Source of the DNA: Diplocarpon mali
Lineage: Eukaryota > Ascomycota > Leotiomycetes > Helotiales > Drepanopezizaceae
Reading direction: 5' to 3'
NCBI GenBank assembly: GCA_024741835.1
Contig: JAENRP010000586.1
Span: 1-16,364, forward strand
DNA: 16,364 nucleotides
In this document: piece after piece, positions 9,078 to 16,364 of the stretch
Layout: every line of letters starts with the position of its first letter
How positions within the stretch are numbered: position 1 is the stretch's first letter
The notes under the pieces: generated by a model
Told to the model about the DNA's origin: nothing
Seen by the model: only the letters and a program-made list of their open reading frames with translations
Databases searched by the model: none
Translations under genes and position numbers: made by a program

Positions 9078-11621
9078 CAATTGATCAGAGAGGGAGAGGG
9101 AGCTTAGGACGCTAAGTTCGAAGGCATTTTCAAGGAATCGGAGCTTATTGCAAGGCCGAACGCAATTGCTGTAGAAGAAGCCACTATATAAGAAGAGCCT
9201 GCATTATAGACCGACGCTACTCTATAGCCTCTAACTAATAATATAGAAGGCCTTAACTTAAATCCAAATTCTCTAAAAGACCTACTTAGAAACTCAGGGG
9301 TAGAAGTAAGCGAATTAAAAGCCACTTCGCTAGTCTTTAAAAAGGCAAATAGCGACTAGAGCTTAGGGGTGATAATTCCTTATAAAGGCCCTATTAAAGA
9401 AGGAACTATAGATAACTTTAAAGGAGTCTTTAAAGACGAGTTCTATAAGACGATCGGCAGATCTTTAGCTACTATTCTATATAAGAATAAAGATAGCTTA
9501 AGGGCTTTAAGATAGAGTCTTCGATTATAAAGGCAAGCCTTAATAAACTTTAGTAGAAGGCTAGAGGCACTACTGCTAAGATCTAAGAGGAGCTCTAATA
9601 GTCTTATAAGAAGCGACTTAATAAGAGGAGTAGGCCTTAATAATATAATACCTTAAGTTGTAATACTAGCTTAGAGATTATAGGCTTAAGAGATAGAGCT
9701 ACCTAGACTCTTAGAGGAACCTTTAGTAATAATAAAAATAGAGGAGGAGACTTATAGAGAAAAGCGCAAAGAGGAACTCCCTCTTTTTAAGCAAAAGAGG
9801 ATAAGACGCTTAAGCGTTAAGCAATAGGAGACTTTAAAAGTATATGCTACTGCTTTAAAGTATATACTCTCTTAAAGTAATATTGATTTACCCTATTCCT
9901 TATATGCGTAGGAGTTTGTATCAACCTTTTAAGCAAACGAATAGATAAGAGAGGATAAGAAGGACTATTTGATAGTTTATATAATTATTAAAGCTATAGT
10001 TAATAGTTAAGTAAAGGATGGAGCGCAGTCTTCTAACTGCCTATAGTACTAAGGCTCTCTACCGAAGCCTTCGAAAGGATAGCTAGACCTAAAGAAGCAC
10101 CCTTTTAGCAAACGATTTAAAGAAGGAAGGCGCTAGGAGATTAGGAATTTAAAGTCTTAGAGTTGCTGGAGAATTATACGAAGGGACTACTTAAAGCCTC
10201 TACTAATACTATTGAAATGGGTTTTTACTTATAAGGTTAATAGCTCTAGCGAGCTTCTAAAGTACCGATTATGGCTAGTTGTGCAAGGGGATCTCTAAGA
10301 CAAAGCTTTAATTTTCTTAACTTATGTAACTACACTTATAGTAAGGTCTTTTAGAGTACTAATAGCACTTACCGCGTACTTTAATATGGAAGTAAAGCAG
10401 TTCGATATTATTAATACGTTTGTCAATGCTTCTAAAGACCTAAGGAGTGCTTTAGTCATATACTTCTTATTAGATGGCTTTAAGCGCCCTAGTATAGTAG
10501 TAGAACTGGATCGCGCGCTCTATAGGCTGAAAGACTCTTTGGTGCTATAGTATAAGAACTTTGCAAGAACGCTTAAGGGCCTTTAACTTGAGCTACTAGG
10601 CAAGGAGCCTTGTATTTTTATAATAAAGGATCGCATAGTCTTTATAGCATTTTATATTAATAATATTCAAGTATTATATAAGGCTTTTAACTTAGATCGG
10701 GCGACTCATTTAATTAAAGACTTAAAGAGGGCGTATAAGCTTACTATTATAGGAGATATCTTTTAATTCTTTAAAGTAAGGATTATTTAAAATAAGAAGG
10801 TAAAGAGGATCTCTTTAGTTTATGATACCTATATTAAGAAGATCGCTTAAAAGTTTAGAGCTAATATAGGGAAAGTACTTAATACTCTATTGCTAAAGAA
10901 GGAGTTTATTAAGAACTTAAGGTAAGCTTCTTTAAAAAAGGTAAAGGAGTATTAAGAGAAAATAGGCTCTATTCTTTATATAGCGATTATAATATGCTTA
11001 GATATTGCGTTCGTAGCCTTCCAATTGTCTTTCTTCTTAATTAATCTAAGCTCTAAGTACCTCTTAGCTATAGACTAAATGCTTTAATACCTATATAGTA
11101 TACGCTTTTTAGGAATTGCCTATAGCTTTAAGGCTAAGGAATACCAATTGGTTATATCTTTAGATACTTCTTTTAAAGATGATTAAAAGACCTATAGATC
11201 CTCTTAAGGATATATCTTCTTCTTATTTAAAGGATCGATTATTTAAAAAGCGAATCGCCAAGCGACTATTACGCTCTCCTTTACTAAAGTAGAACTCTAT
11301 AGTATAGTTTCTACTACAAAGGAGATAATAGCTATAAAACGCCTCTTTAAGGAGATTCGCATAGACTCCCTCTTTAAATGGAATATATATTATAATAACT
11401 AATAGACGATTCGGCTAATTATTATAAAGAATAAGAAGATTAAAATAAGCCTTTAATATATCGAAATTAGCAATATATAAATCTGCTAAGAGTACTAAAG
11501 AGGAAGCTTTCAGATAATCTACCTCTCTATTAAGAAAATGTATATAAATAGGCTTACTAAGAACCTGGACCGCTAGAAGTTTAAAAGCTTCATTCGTTTA
11601 TTAAACCTTTAAAGCTTTTAA
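9078..11621 (+). pseudogene. copia pol, 3' part: reverse transcriptase and RNase H (RIP-degraded)
   Basis: This continues the copia Pol frame after the nested insertion. About 9078-10060 is a variable linker. RT starts near 10070 with LPKPSKG and KKHPF, then LVVQGDL, EVKQFDIINTFVNA (catalytic Asp at 10404 kept), ELDRALYRLKDS, and FYINNIQV at 10650-10673, where the catalytic pair of YxDD has become Asn-Asn (10659-10664). RNase H shows DTSFKDD (11163), GYIFFLFKGSI, TKVELYSIVSTTKEIIAIKRLFKEI with its Glu at 11292, and YYNN in place of YCDN near 11387-11398. The end resembles the usual fungal copia C terminus (TKNLDR-x-KFKSFIRLLNL, to about 11609). One frame is held for 2.5 kb with stops only, so decay is by point mutation. 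Confidence 0.93.
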
Positions 11622-11930
11622 ATAATCATTTAATAACTTGTACTTATTAGCAAGTAGTTATTTATTATTAAAAGACTTATACTTATAAGCTCTTACTCTC
11701 TTATAATTATATTTATTTATTTTCTCTTATAAAGTATACTATAAAAGCTTCTCCTTTTTTAAAAATATAAAATAGGTAACATTCTTAAGCTACTATTATA
11801 GGGTATAACCCTCTCTTAAATTCTCTTAGCTAAGGCCAGGAGCCGAGACGCTATAGCTAAGAGCTCTGCATAGATCTCCTCTTAAGAGAGGCCTATTAGC
11901 ACTCCCTCGGCCAGAGGCCTACTAGTAAAT
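11622..11930. other. Probable copia 3' untranslated region and 3' LTR (edges not placed)
   Basis: This very AT-rich stretch follows the copia C terminus. By position it should hold the polypurine tract and 3' LTR, but with the 5' LTR outside the window no pair can be matched. A 25-nt word at 11726-11750 recurs at 12268-12292 with about three changes. No reading frame of note was seen. Confidence 0.4.
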
Positions 11931-12190
11931 ATACTAGCAATAGCAGGGGCGAAGGCAAGGGTTGCGGCGATAGGGGCAGCAAGGGCGAAGGCGGCAAGGG
12001 CGAGGACGGGCGCGGCGACAGCAGGGGCTAAGGAGACGAATAGGAAGACTATAGCAGCGGTAGCAATAGCAAAGGCAAAAGGGATAAGAGCGGCAGCGGC
12101 GACGATAGGGGCAAACGGGTCTAAGCTAAAGGGGCTAGGAGCGAATGGGAATAGGATGCTAAGAGCAAGGGAGGCAGTAGTACTACTACT
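11930..12190. repeat. GC-rich, purine-skewed degenerate repeat tract
   Basis: This block stands out by composition. The + strand carries many imperfect units like GCAGGGGCGAAGGC and GCGGCAAGGGC, rich in G and A runs, in an otherwise TA-rich setting. The minus strand is open over 12244-11882 and would encode a 120-residue, Ala-rich, largely hydrophobic protein with no domain. I think that is a by-product of low complexity, because the + strand reading is equally repetitive (Gly/Ser/Lys/Glu). Origin could be a degenerate minisatellite or the eroded end of a low-complexity gene. Confidence 0.6.
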
Positions 12191-12315
12191 CGCAGGAGTA
12201 GCAGGCCCTCTTAGCACTAGGGTTCGATCGCTCCTATCTTTCAAAATCAGCTTAAAATTTAATAAGACTTAATAAGATATACTATAAAAGCTCTAAAGCG
12301 CACCTTTTATTGCGT

Positions 12316-12423
12316 TAAGCAATAGAGCTACCTCCTCTTTAGAGGCGCTGCAGGCATAGGCCGATATAATAGCCTCTTAGGAGGCGAGGAGAGGGCCGCT
12401 GGCCTACTGGCAGCTATTGCTTA
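12316..12423. repeat. Structured element bounded by a 10-bp inverted repeat
   Basis: TAAGCAATAG at 12316-12325 is the exact reverse complement of CTATTGCTTA at 12414-12423. Between them are further short pairs, for example CCTCT-TT-AGAGG near 12332-12343. It could be a small MITE-like relic or a folded RNA relic; I do not recognise it as a tRNA or rRNA. The stretch from 12430 to 12630 has no gene or repeat that I can support, but keeps more CA and TG dinucleotides than the elements on either side. Confidence 0.4.
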
Positions 12424-12636
12424 GTATAGTATAATAGACGCAACGCGTACTAAAGGTGCTATTGATATGACGACTGGGAGTATAACCTCTGCTCGGCACC
12501 GATACGTATATAAATCATATAGCAATGCCAATAGAACGTCTTAGTAATGACTTAGAATCAATAACTACAGAGCCCTAAAGGAGTAGAAGGGCATAGTATA
12601 TATATATAAAGAAAAGAGGGTCACCCGCTTAGGGGG

Positions 12637-12733
12637 AGCCGAACCGGATGCCAACCGGGGGTAACCCGGTTTATAGCCTACACCGAGATTGCGCCAAGCC
12701 GTAGCCGAACCGGGTACGAACCGGGGTACAACC
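12637..12733. repeat. Duplicated AACCGG-rich motif in a less-mutated island
   Basis: Two related units of about 30 bp lie 66 bp apart: 12637-12666 begins AGCCGAACCGGATGCC and 12703-12733 begins AGCCGAACCGGGTACG. Each holds two AACCGG cores, and CCGGG-GGTAA-CCCGG near 12656-12670 can fold. Clustered short GC-rich repeats of this kind resemble subterminal repeats of some DNA transposons (hAT-like), but no matching inverted end or transposase is present, so that is only a guess. Confidence 0.55.
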
Positions 12734-12876
12734 TATATATAGTAATAATCTGTTACAATTGAAGCATTGACAATCGAGATTGCTGGTGCTCCTGCGTGCG
12801 ATGCAATGCATATACGTATTATCGCGCTCCATTGTGGGCCTAGGCATACGGCGCGCAGTAGGGGCGGGGCTCTTAG

Positions 12877-12932
12877 GTGGCGGCGGCGGCGGTGGCGGCG
12901 GCAGCGGAGGCGGTAGCGACGGCGGCGGCGGC
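12877..12932. repeat. Imperfect (GGC)n microsatellite
   Basis: This is a run of GGC/GGT/GGA/AGC triplets with interruptions at CAGCGGAGGC and TAGCGAC. It is preceded by GGGGCGGGGC at 12861-12870. Read as + strand codons it would give polyglycine or poly-Arg/Ala, but no flanking open frame supports coding. From 12940 to 13090 I see no gene; that stretch holds only mixed GC-rich and AT-rich sequence. Confidence 0.8.
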
Positions 12933-13091
12933 TTATTACCTAGCAGGCGCTAGGATAAGCGCGCTAGGGTAGCAGCTCTTAAAGGAGCGCTAGCGACTTA
13001 GCGCAAAGTTAGTATAACGCAAGGTATAAGGACTCTAAGGGTCTTACTTTATAAGGGCGGCTAGGGCTATAATAAGCAGGAGTTCCTTTTA

Positions 13092-13131
13092 TATTTAAAA
13101 ATTATTAGTATAAAAATGATATTTTTAAATA
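13092..13131. repeat. Perfect 11-bp inverted repeat with 18-nt loop
   Basis: TATTTAAAAAT at 13092-13102 pairs exactly with ATTTTTAAATA at 13121-13131, and the pairing extends outward imperfectly (CCTTTTA against the complement of ATAAAGG). It could be a hairpin-forming terminator-like or MITE-core sequence, or just AT-rich chance; no nearby gene claims it. From 13140 to 13520 no reading frame or repeat was recognised. Confidence 0.5.
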
Positions 13132-13520
13132 ATAAAGGAGGGTTGTTTTTAAAAGAAGGGAAAGAGAACCTCTGCGATAGAAATACTTTATAAGAAGCCT
13201 AATAAAGTACTAGCGTAGAATTGCGAAGATTCTTAAGCGCGCGTATTGCCTATAGCGACCCTTCCTGTTTTAGAAGGAATAACCTCTAAAAGGGCAGTAT
13301 ATAAGATAGAGCCTTTTTCTTTACAACTGCTATTCTTTCTTTTATTTTATCTATATAGCTAAGCGATTCTAAGAGCATCGCCTAACTAAGGGGTGTATTA
13401 TATAGAATAGGCAGAGTCTCTACTTATTCTAAAGACCCTCTATATAACTCTGCTAAGTTATAGACTCTCCCTTTTCTTTCCGAAGTCTCCTTACCATATA
13501 TACACTAGATAATAATACAA

Positions 13521-14140
13521 TTAATCATCTTCCCCTACTTTTGCAAGCCTCCTAAGCGACCCAATGAAGGCCCTCCAGCCGACCGCACCACAATTATATT
13601 GCACTGCTCGAAGCAATATAGGGTATACTATCTTAGTAATCCAATAGTATAACTAAGTATAAGAGCTCCTATTCCTTTTCCACATTTCTACTATAAGATT
13701 GTATTATATTACCGCCATTTTGTACTCCAGCTCCATATCTTTAGCTATTATCTTCGCAAGTAGTAGTAGAGCTAGCGTTTATTAATTAATAGCTTCCTAC
13801 TATTAGTATAACTTATAGTAGCTTTGTAATACTCTCTAGTCCTATCCTTCTACAATTTTTTCAAGCTGCAGCAGTTCTATTTCTAGATCCAGTAAGTATA
13901 GAGCTTTATTCTTATAGAGCAGAGCTTAATTTCCTATCTCTATAGTATACAGTTTAAGGTTATTAACCTATCTTAGCTTTTCTATATACTTCTAAAGGCG
14001 TAGAAATTCGGCCTGAAACTCTAGCTTAGCGTACCAAATTCGCTATAACTTCCTATCCTAGAGTATAACTCCACTAGAGCTAAGCTCCTGAGCTTCTTTT
14101 TACTAGTATTCGCTTATATTGACTAAGATAGTAGGAAGTA
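13521..14140 (-). pseudogene. Unidentified degenerate protein gene, coiled-coil-like
   Basis: I do not recognise this gene. On the minus strand one frame, ending at TAA 13523-13521, reads as a Leu/Glu/Lys-rich, helix-prone protein of about 200 residues: stretches such as YAKLEFQAEFLRL, ALYLLDLEIELLQLEKIVEG and MELEYKMAV, then a C-terminal part without stops, QYNCGAVGWRAFIGSLRRL. Its internal stops are only TAA and TAG, as in the nearby retroelements, suggesting a RIP-hit repeated gene. The frame may extend upstream to about 14280 or beyond, but two frames compete there (a second frame is open for about 45 codons around 14250-14115), so the start and any intron or frameshift are unresolved. 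It could be the accessory ORF of an unknown mobile element. Confidence 0.45.
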
Positions 14141-14441
14141 TAGTATTAGTTGGCTAAGAGCGTTAGAACGTCGAGTCAGGTCGTATAACGCGTATAGGCG
14201 AGAGAGAATAGATGAAAAATAGTAGTAAAACCTCTTTAAGAAGTCTTTAAACACAGTAGATTTTTAATCGTTTGCTCCTAAGAGTCGCAAATAGTGCTAA
14301 TAACTATCGTGCTATATTTAAAGGTAGATTCTCAATAGTAGCAGAAGCTTGTAAAATTCTACTCTAACTGTATATCTGAGCTCCCTTTATAGAAGTGCTC
14401 CGTGGCCACTTCAGGGGTACATTACATAAGCCAGTCCTCAG

Positions 14442-14460
14442 AGCCTCAGCGCCTGAGGCT
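14442..14460. repeat. Perfect 8-bp palindromic hairpin, AGCCTCAG-CGC-CTGAGGCT
   Basis: The arms lie at 14442-14449 and 14453-14460. It sits in a short, CA/TG-rich and thus little-mutated patch (about 14400-14480) that also has TACATTACATAAGCCAG just upstream. This could be a fragment of a transposon terminal repeat; no partner copy is found in the window. Confidence 0.55.
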
Positions 14461-14572
14461 CCTTATGGCGCAACACCTTCCCTATTCCTAACTATCTTAT
14501 ATAGTACTTATATATAGATTTTAAGGATTTCCCTTCTAATAAGCACGGTTTTGATCGAATCTATTAAGATAG

Positions 14573-14629
14573 GTGATACAGCTATCACTCTGATATATTA
14601 TCATATGACCCTACTGCTTAATCAGTAGG
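14573..14629. repeat. Three consecutive short perfect hairpins
   Basis: GTGATA-CAGC-TATCAC (14573-14588), TGATA-TAT-TATCA (14591-14603) and CCTACTG-CTTAAT-CAGTAGG (14610-14629) follow each other within 57 bp. The function is unknown. The stretch from 14640 to 14876 has no gene or repeat I can support; it may belong to the 5' LTR of the next element. Confidence 0.5.
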
Positions 14630-14876
14630 ATATTGATACGTATATAGCTATAGGGAAGAAAGGGGTAACCTTCCTTCCTTAACTCTTATTAATATATCGA
14701 CTATTGACCTTTAGAAGCCTCCTTTACTTACTGCGCTAACTCACTTAAGCTTAATAGGTTATAAGCTTTAGATAGACCGATAATAGATTATTAACTTCCC
14801 TTAGAAAGCACTTGCGCTATAACTATTAATAAGAAGTTGAATAAGACTTATAAAAAGAGGCGAGCAATCGGCGAAT

Positions 14877-15013
14877 AAGAGGTATGATTCCTTATTCAGC
14901 TAACCTGTATTGCAAGAGGTATGATTCCTTGCTTTATAACCCCTTTAGTACTATAAGAGGTATGATTCCTTGCTTTACTATGTTTTATAAGAGGTGTGAC
15001 TCCCTGCGTTATA
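14877..15013 (+). repeat. Four tandem copies of an AAGAGGTATGATTCCTTGC unit
   Basis: The copies begin at 14877, 14914, 14955 and 14989, spaced 37, 41 and 34 bp. Copies 2 and 3 match for over 20 bp, copy 1 for 17. Copy 4 differs mostly by transitions (AAGAGGTGTGACTCCCTGC) and looks like a less-mutated version. They lie upstream of a gag-like frame, so they may be part of an LTR or leader. A 79-codon open stretch from 14884 covers the repeats in shifting frames and is probably chance. Confidence 0.8.
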
Positions 15014-15160
15014 GCCTAAAAACCCTTTTCGATAAGAGGACTTCCTTCCTATTTAATACTTTTATAATACTGCTATTTAATCATTTCGACTTTTCGATAG
15101 GAGAAGTGCCTTTAACTATTTAATTTATTTGATTTTAATGCAATTCTATTTGAAACGGCA

Positions 15161-16362
15161 ATAGCTTCTGATTCCGACCGAAATACCAGACCTAAAGACC
15201 TCTAACTCTTTCGAAAGAACTAGTAATAATAGTTCGACGATTTAAAGCTTTACTTTAAAAGTAAAGGCATTAAAATAGCGATTTAAAAGACACTTATTAA
15301 ATACGTAAGAATAGCCTTCTATACTCCTTCTACTGATTTATCTACTTCCACTTTAATAGCTAATATAATTGCTAAAGATTTGCCAGATATATTAAACAAG
15401 CTTAGCTTAAGAGCTTTAATAGATAATAATTAAGAATCCTAAAGGCAGATTTTAAATATAGAAAAGGAGAAGGAGTATAGGCTAGCCTTAGTCAAATGTA
15501 AGCTTAAGATTAATAGAGGTTTAAGTAATAAAGATTAAGATTTTATTTAAGTTTATAATAATGCGAAGATAAGATAAGATACTTTAAAGGTAAAATACTC
15601 TTATACAACTGCTTTTAATACTTAGTATCTACTATAGTAGATTACTTTATTTTAATATAGAAAAGATAAAGATAGTAAGGATATAGATATAAATATAGAC
15701 TCTGCTTAGTTTATACTATATAAAGTAAGAAGGAAAGTAAGAGCCGCAGATCCTAGGATAGCTATGACTTTTAAAGAAACTTAGCTTTTTAGTTTCCTAC
15801 TTAATAGCCTTTCTCTTAAGTTTACTATTGTAAAACAATCTCTTCTTATTTAACCTAACCTTAAGATTTATAAAAAGATCGACCTCCTTTGAACTATTAA
15901 GTAAGACCTTAAAGGATGCTTTAAATCGGCAAATACTATATTATAGGGTAACGATAAGCCTAAGAAGAGAAAGGAGCGTAAGACGAGCCCTTAAGCTTAT
16001 TAAAGATACTACTTCCATAATAGTACTTATAATATTACTAATTATAAAGTTAGAAGGCAACTAATCGATATAGTTGCTAGCTTTAATATTAAGAAGCAAT
16101 CGAAGCAAAAGTCAAGAAGCAAACTGCCCTTATCCTATTAAAGGCTGTAACTATTAAGAAAAGGCAAAGGAAAAGGCTATTTAGCCAAAACTTTAGCAAA
16201 TACCTCTAATAATAATAATAGGTTATTTAAACCTAAATCCACTTTTGATAATTTAAATAATAATTATAATAAAGATGCTTATATTTTAAAAGCCGATCTT
16301 TATAAGATCTTTAAATCTAATTAATATAGTAATACTAATTATATAGTATATATAATTAATAA
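15161..16362 (+). pseudogene. Degenerate gag-like frame of a second retroelement, cut by window end
   Basis: One frame is followed from ATA GCT TCT GAT TCC at 15161 (ATA perhaps a former ATG) for about 400 codons, interrupted only by stops, nearly all TAA or TAG. It is rich in Lys, Asn and Ser. It includes a mid-region helix-rich part (about 15300-15900), a basic stretch KPKKRKERK near 15957-15983, then YYFHNSTYNITNY (about 16006-16044), whose tail fits the H-x4-C end of a zinc knuckle with both residues now Tyr; its first Cys pair is not recoverable. This layout suits a copia or gypsy Gag, but no pol is in the window, so family is open. An Asn-rich (AAT)n run lies at about 16205-16275. Confidence 0.55.
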
Positions 16363-16364
16363 AC

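Larger units (their letters stand above)
1..11621 (+). mobile_element. Ty1/copia retrotransposon relic, split by a nested Ty3/gypsy element
   Basis: This is a Ty1/copia element on the + strand, cut by the window start and interrupted at 1498-9071 by a gypsy element. The order is protease, integrase, reverse transcriptase, RNase H, which is diagnostic of copia (integrase before RT). Two frames that are out of register in window coordinates become one continuous frame once the insert and one copy of ACCCTC are removed. No gag and no 5' LTR are visible; they should lie before position 1. The 3' LTR probably begins soon after 11621, but I could not place its edges because its partner is absent. 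Numerous TAA/TAG codons and no convincing indels fit RIP. The element is dead. Confidence 0.93.

Noticed and set aside
9104..9325. Minus-strand open frame of 73 codons
   Set aside because: It is the antisense shadow of the copia pol linker, which reads continuously on the + strand through here.
11882..12244. Minus-strand open frame of 120 codons, Ala-rich and hydrophobic
   Set aside because: It is confined to a low-complexity, strand-skewed repeat tract where long open frames arise by composition; no domain, no supporting context.
12316..12423. Possible tRNA or other structured RNA gene
   Set aside because: Inverted repeats are present but no cloverleaf, anticodon arm or T-loop consensus could be drawn.
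12703..12733. Possible RNA polymerase III B-box in the AACCGG units (reverse strand GGTTCG)
   Set aside because: Only the GGTTCG core fits; no A-box or terminator at the right distance, and the motif is better explained as a short repeat.
13607..13626. Small inverted repeat TATATTGC / GCAATATA at about 13597-13622
   Set aside because: An 8-bp stem inside the unidentified pseudogene; too short to call as a separate feature in sequence this AT-rich.
14877..15013. Possible CRISPR-like array
   Set aside because: Only four copies, irregular and short spacing of 34-41 bp including the repeat, no cas genes, and a fungal retroelement setting.
14884..15123. + strand open frame of 79 codons
   Set aside because: It runs across tandem repeats read in different frames and then AT-rich leader sequence; it has no domain and lies where an LTR or leader is expected.

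Overview
The window looks like an AT-rich, gene-poor, transposon-filled block from a filamentous ascomycete (Pezizomycotina). I see no intact host gene. Every long protein-like stretch is a retrotransposon or other repeat relic, broken by TAA and TAG codons, with TGA almost absent, while its reading frame holds for kilobases. TpA is very abundant and CpA/TpG are scarce, but CpG-containing words such as GCGC remain common. This is the signature of repeat-induced point mutation (RIP: C to T on either strand), not of plain CpG decay or random indel decay. Species cannot be named from the sequence.

Layout. (1) Positions 1 to about 11.6 kb hold one Ty1/copia pol relic on the + strand: protease, GAG-pre-integrase and integrase at 2-1498, then reverse transcriptase and RNase H at 9078-11621. 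Its gag and 5' LTR lie outside the window. (2) A complete Ty3/gypsy element (about 1498-9071, minus strand) is inserted into it. Its 134-bp LTRs differ at 13 sites, all transitions. It is flanked by ACCCTC on both sides, and removing the element and one ACCCTC copy restores the copia frame exactly. Inside, gag and protease share one frame (8918 to about 5631); reverse transcriptase, RNase H and integrase are in the -1 frame (5634 to about 1640). The frame changes exactly at a G GGT TTT TAG sequence, a candidate programmed -1 frameshift site. (3) Positions 11.6-14.9 kb are a non-coding or relic mosaic: a purine-skewed GC-rich tract, structured inverted repeats, a less-mutated island with AACCGG repeats, a GGC microsatellite, an unidentified coiled-coil-like pseudogene on the minus strand (13521 to about 14140, perhaps further), and a cluster of short hairpins. 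(4) Positions 14.9-16.36 kb begin another element: four tandem copies of a roughly 25-bp unit in a probable LTR or leader, then a degenerate gag-like reading frame on the + strand that runs off the window.

How it fits together. The order of events is copia insertion, then gypsy insertion into copia pol, then RIP of both. Both reverse transcriptases carry the same lesion (YxDD now reads YINN) and other catalytic Asp codons have become Asn, so neither element can be autonomous. The most interesting items are the in-frame nested junction, the frameshift site, the less-mutated AACCGG island and the unidentified pseudogene.
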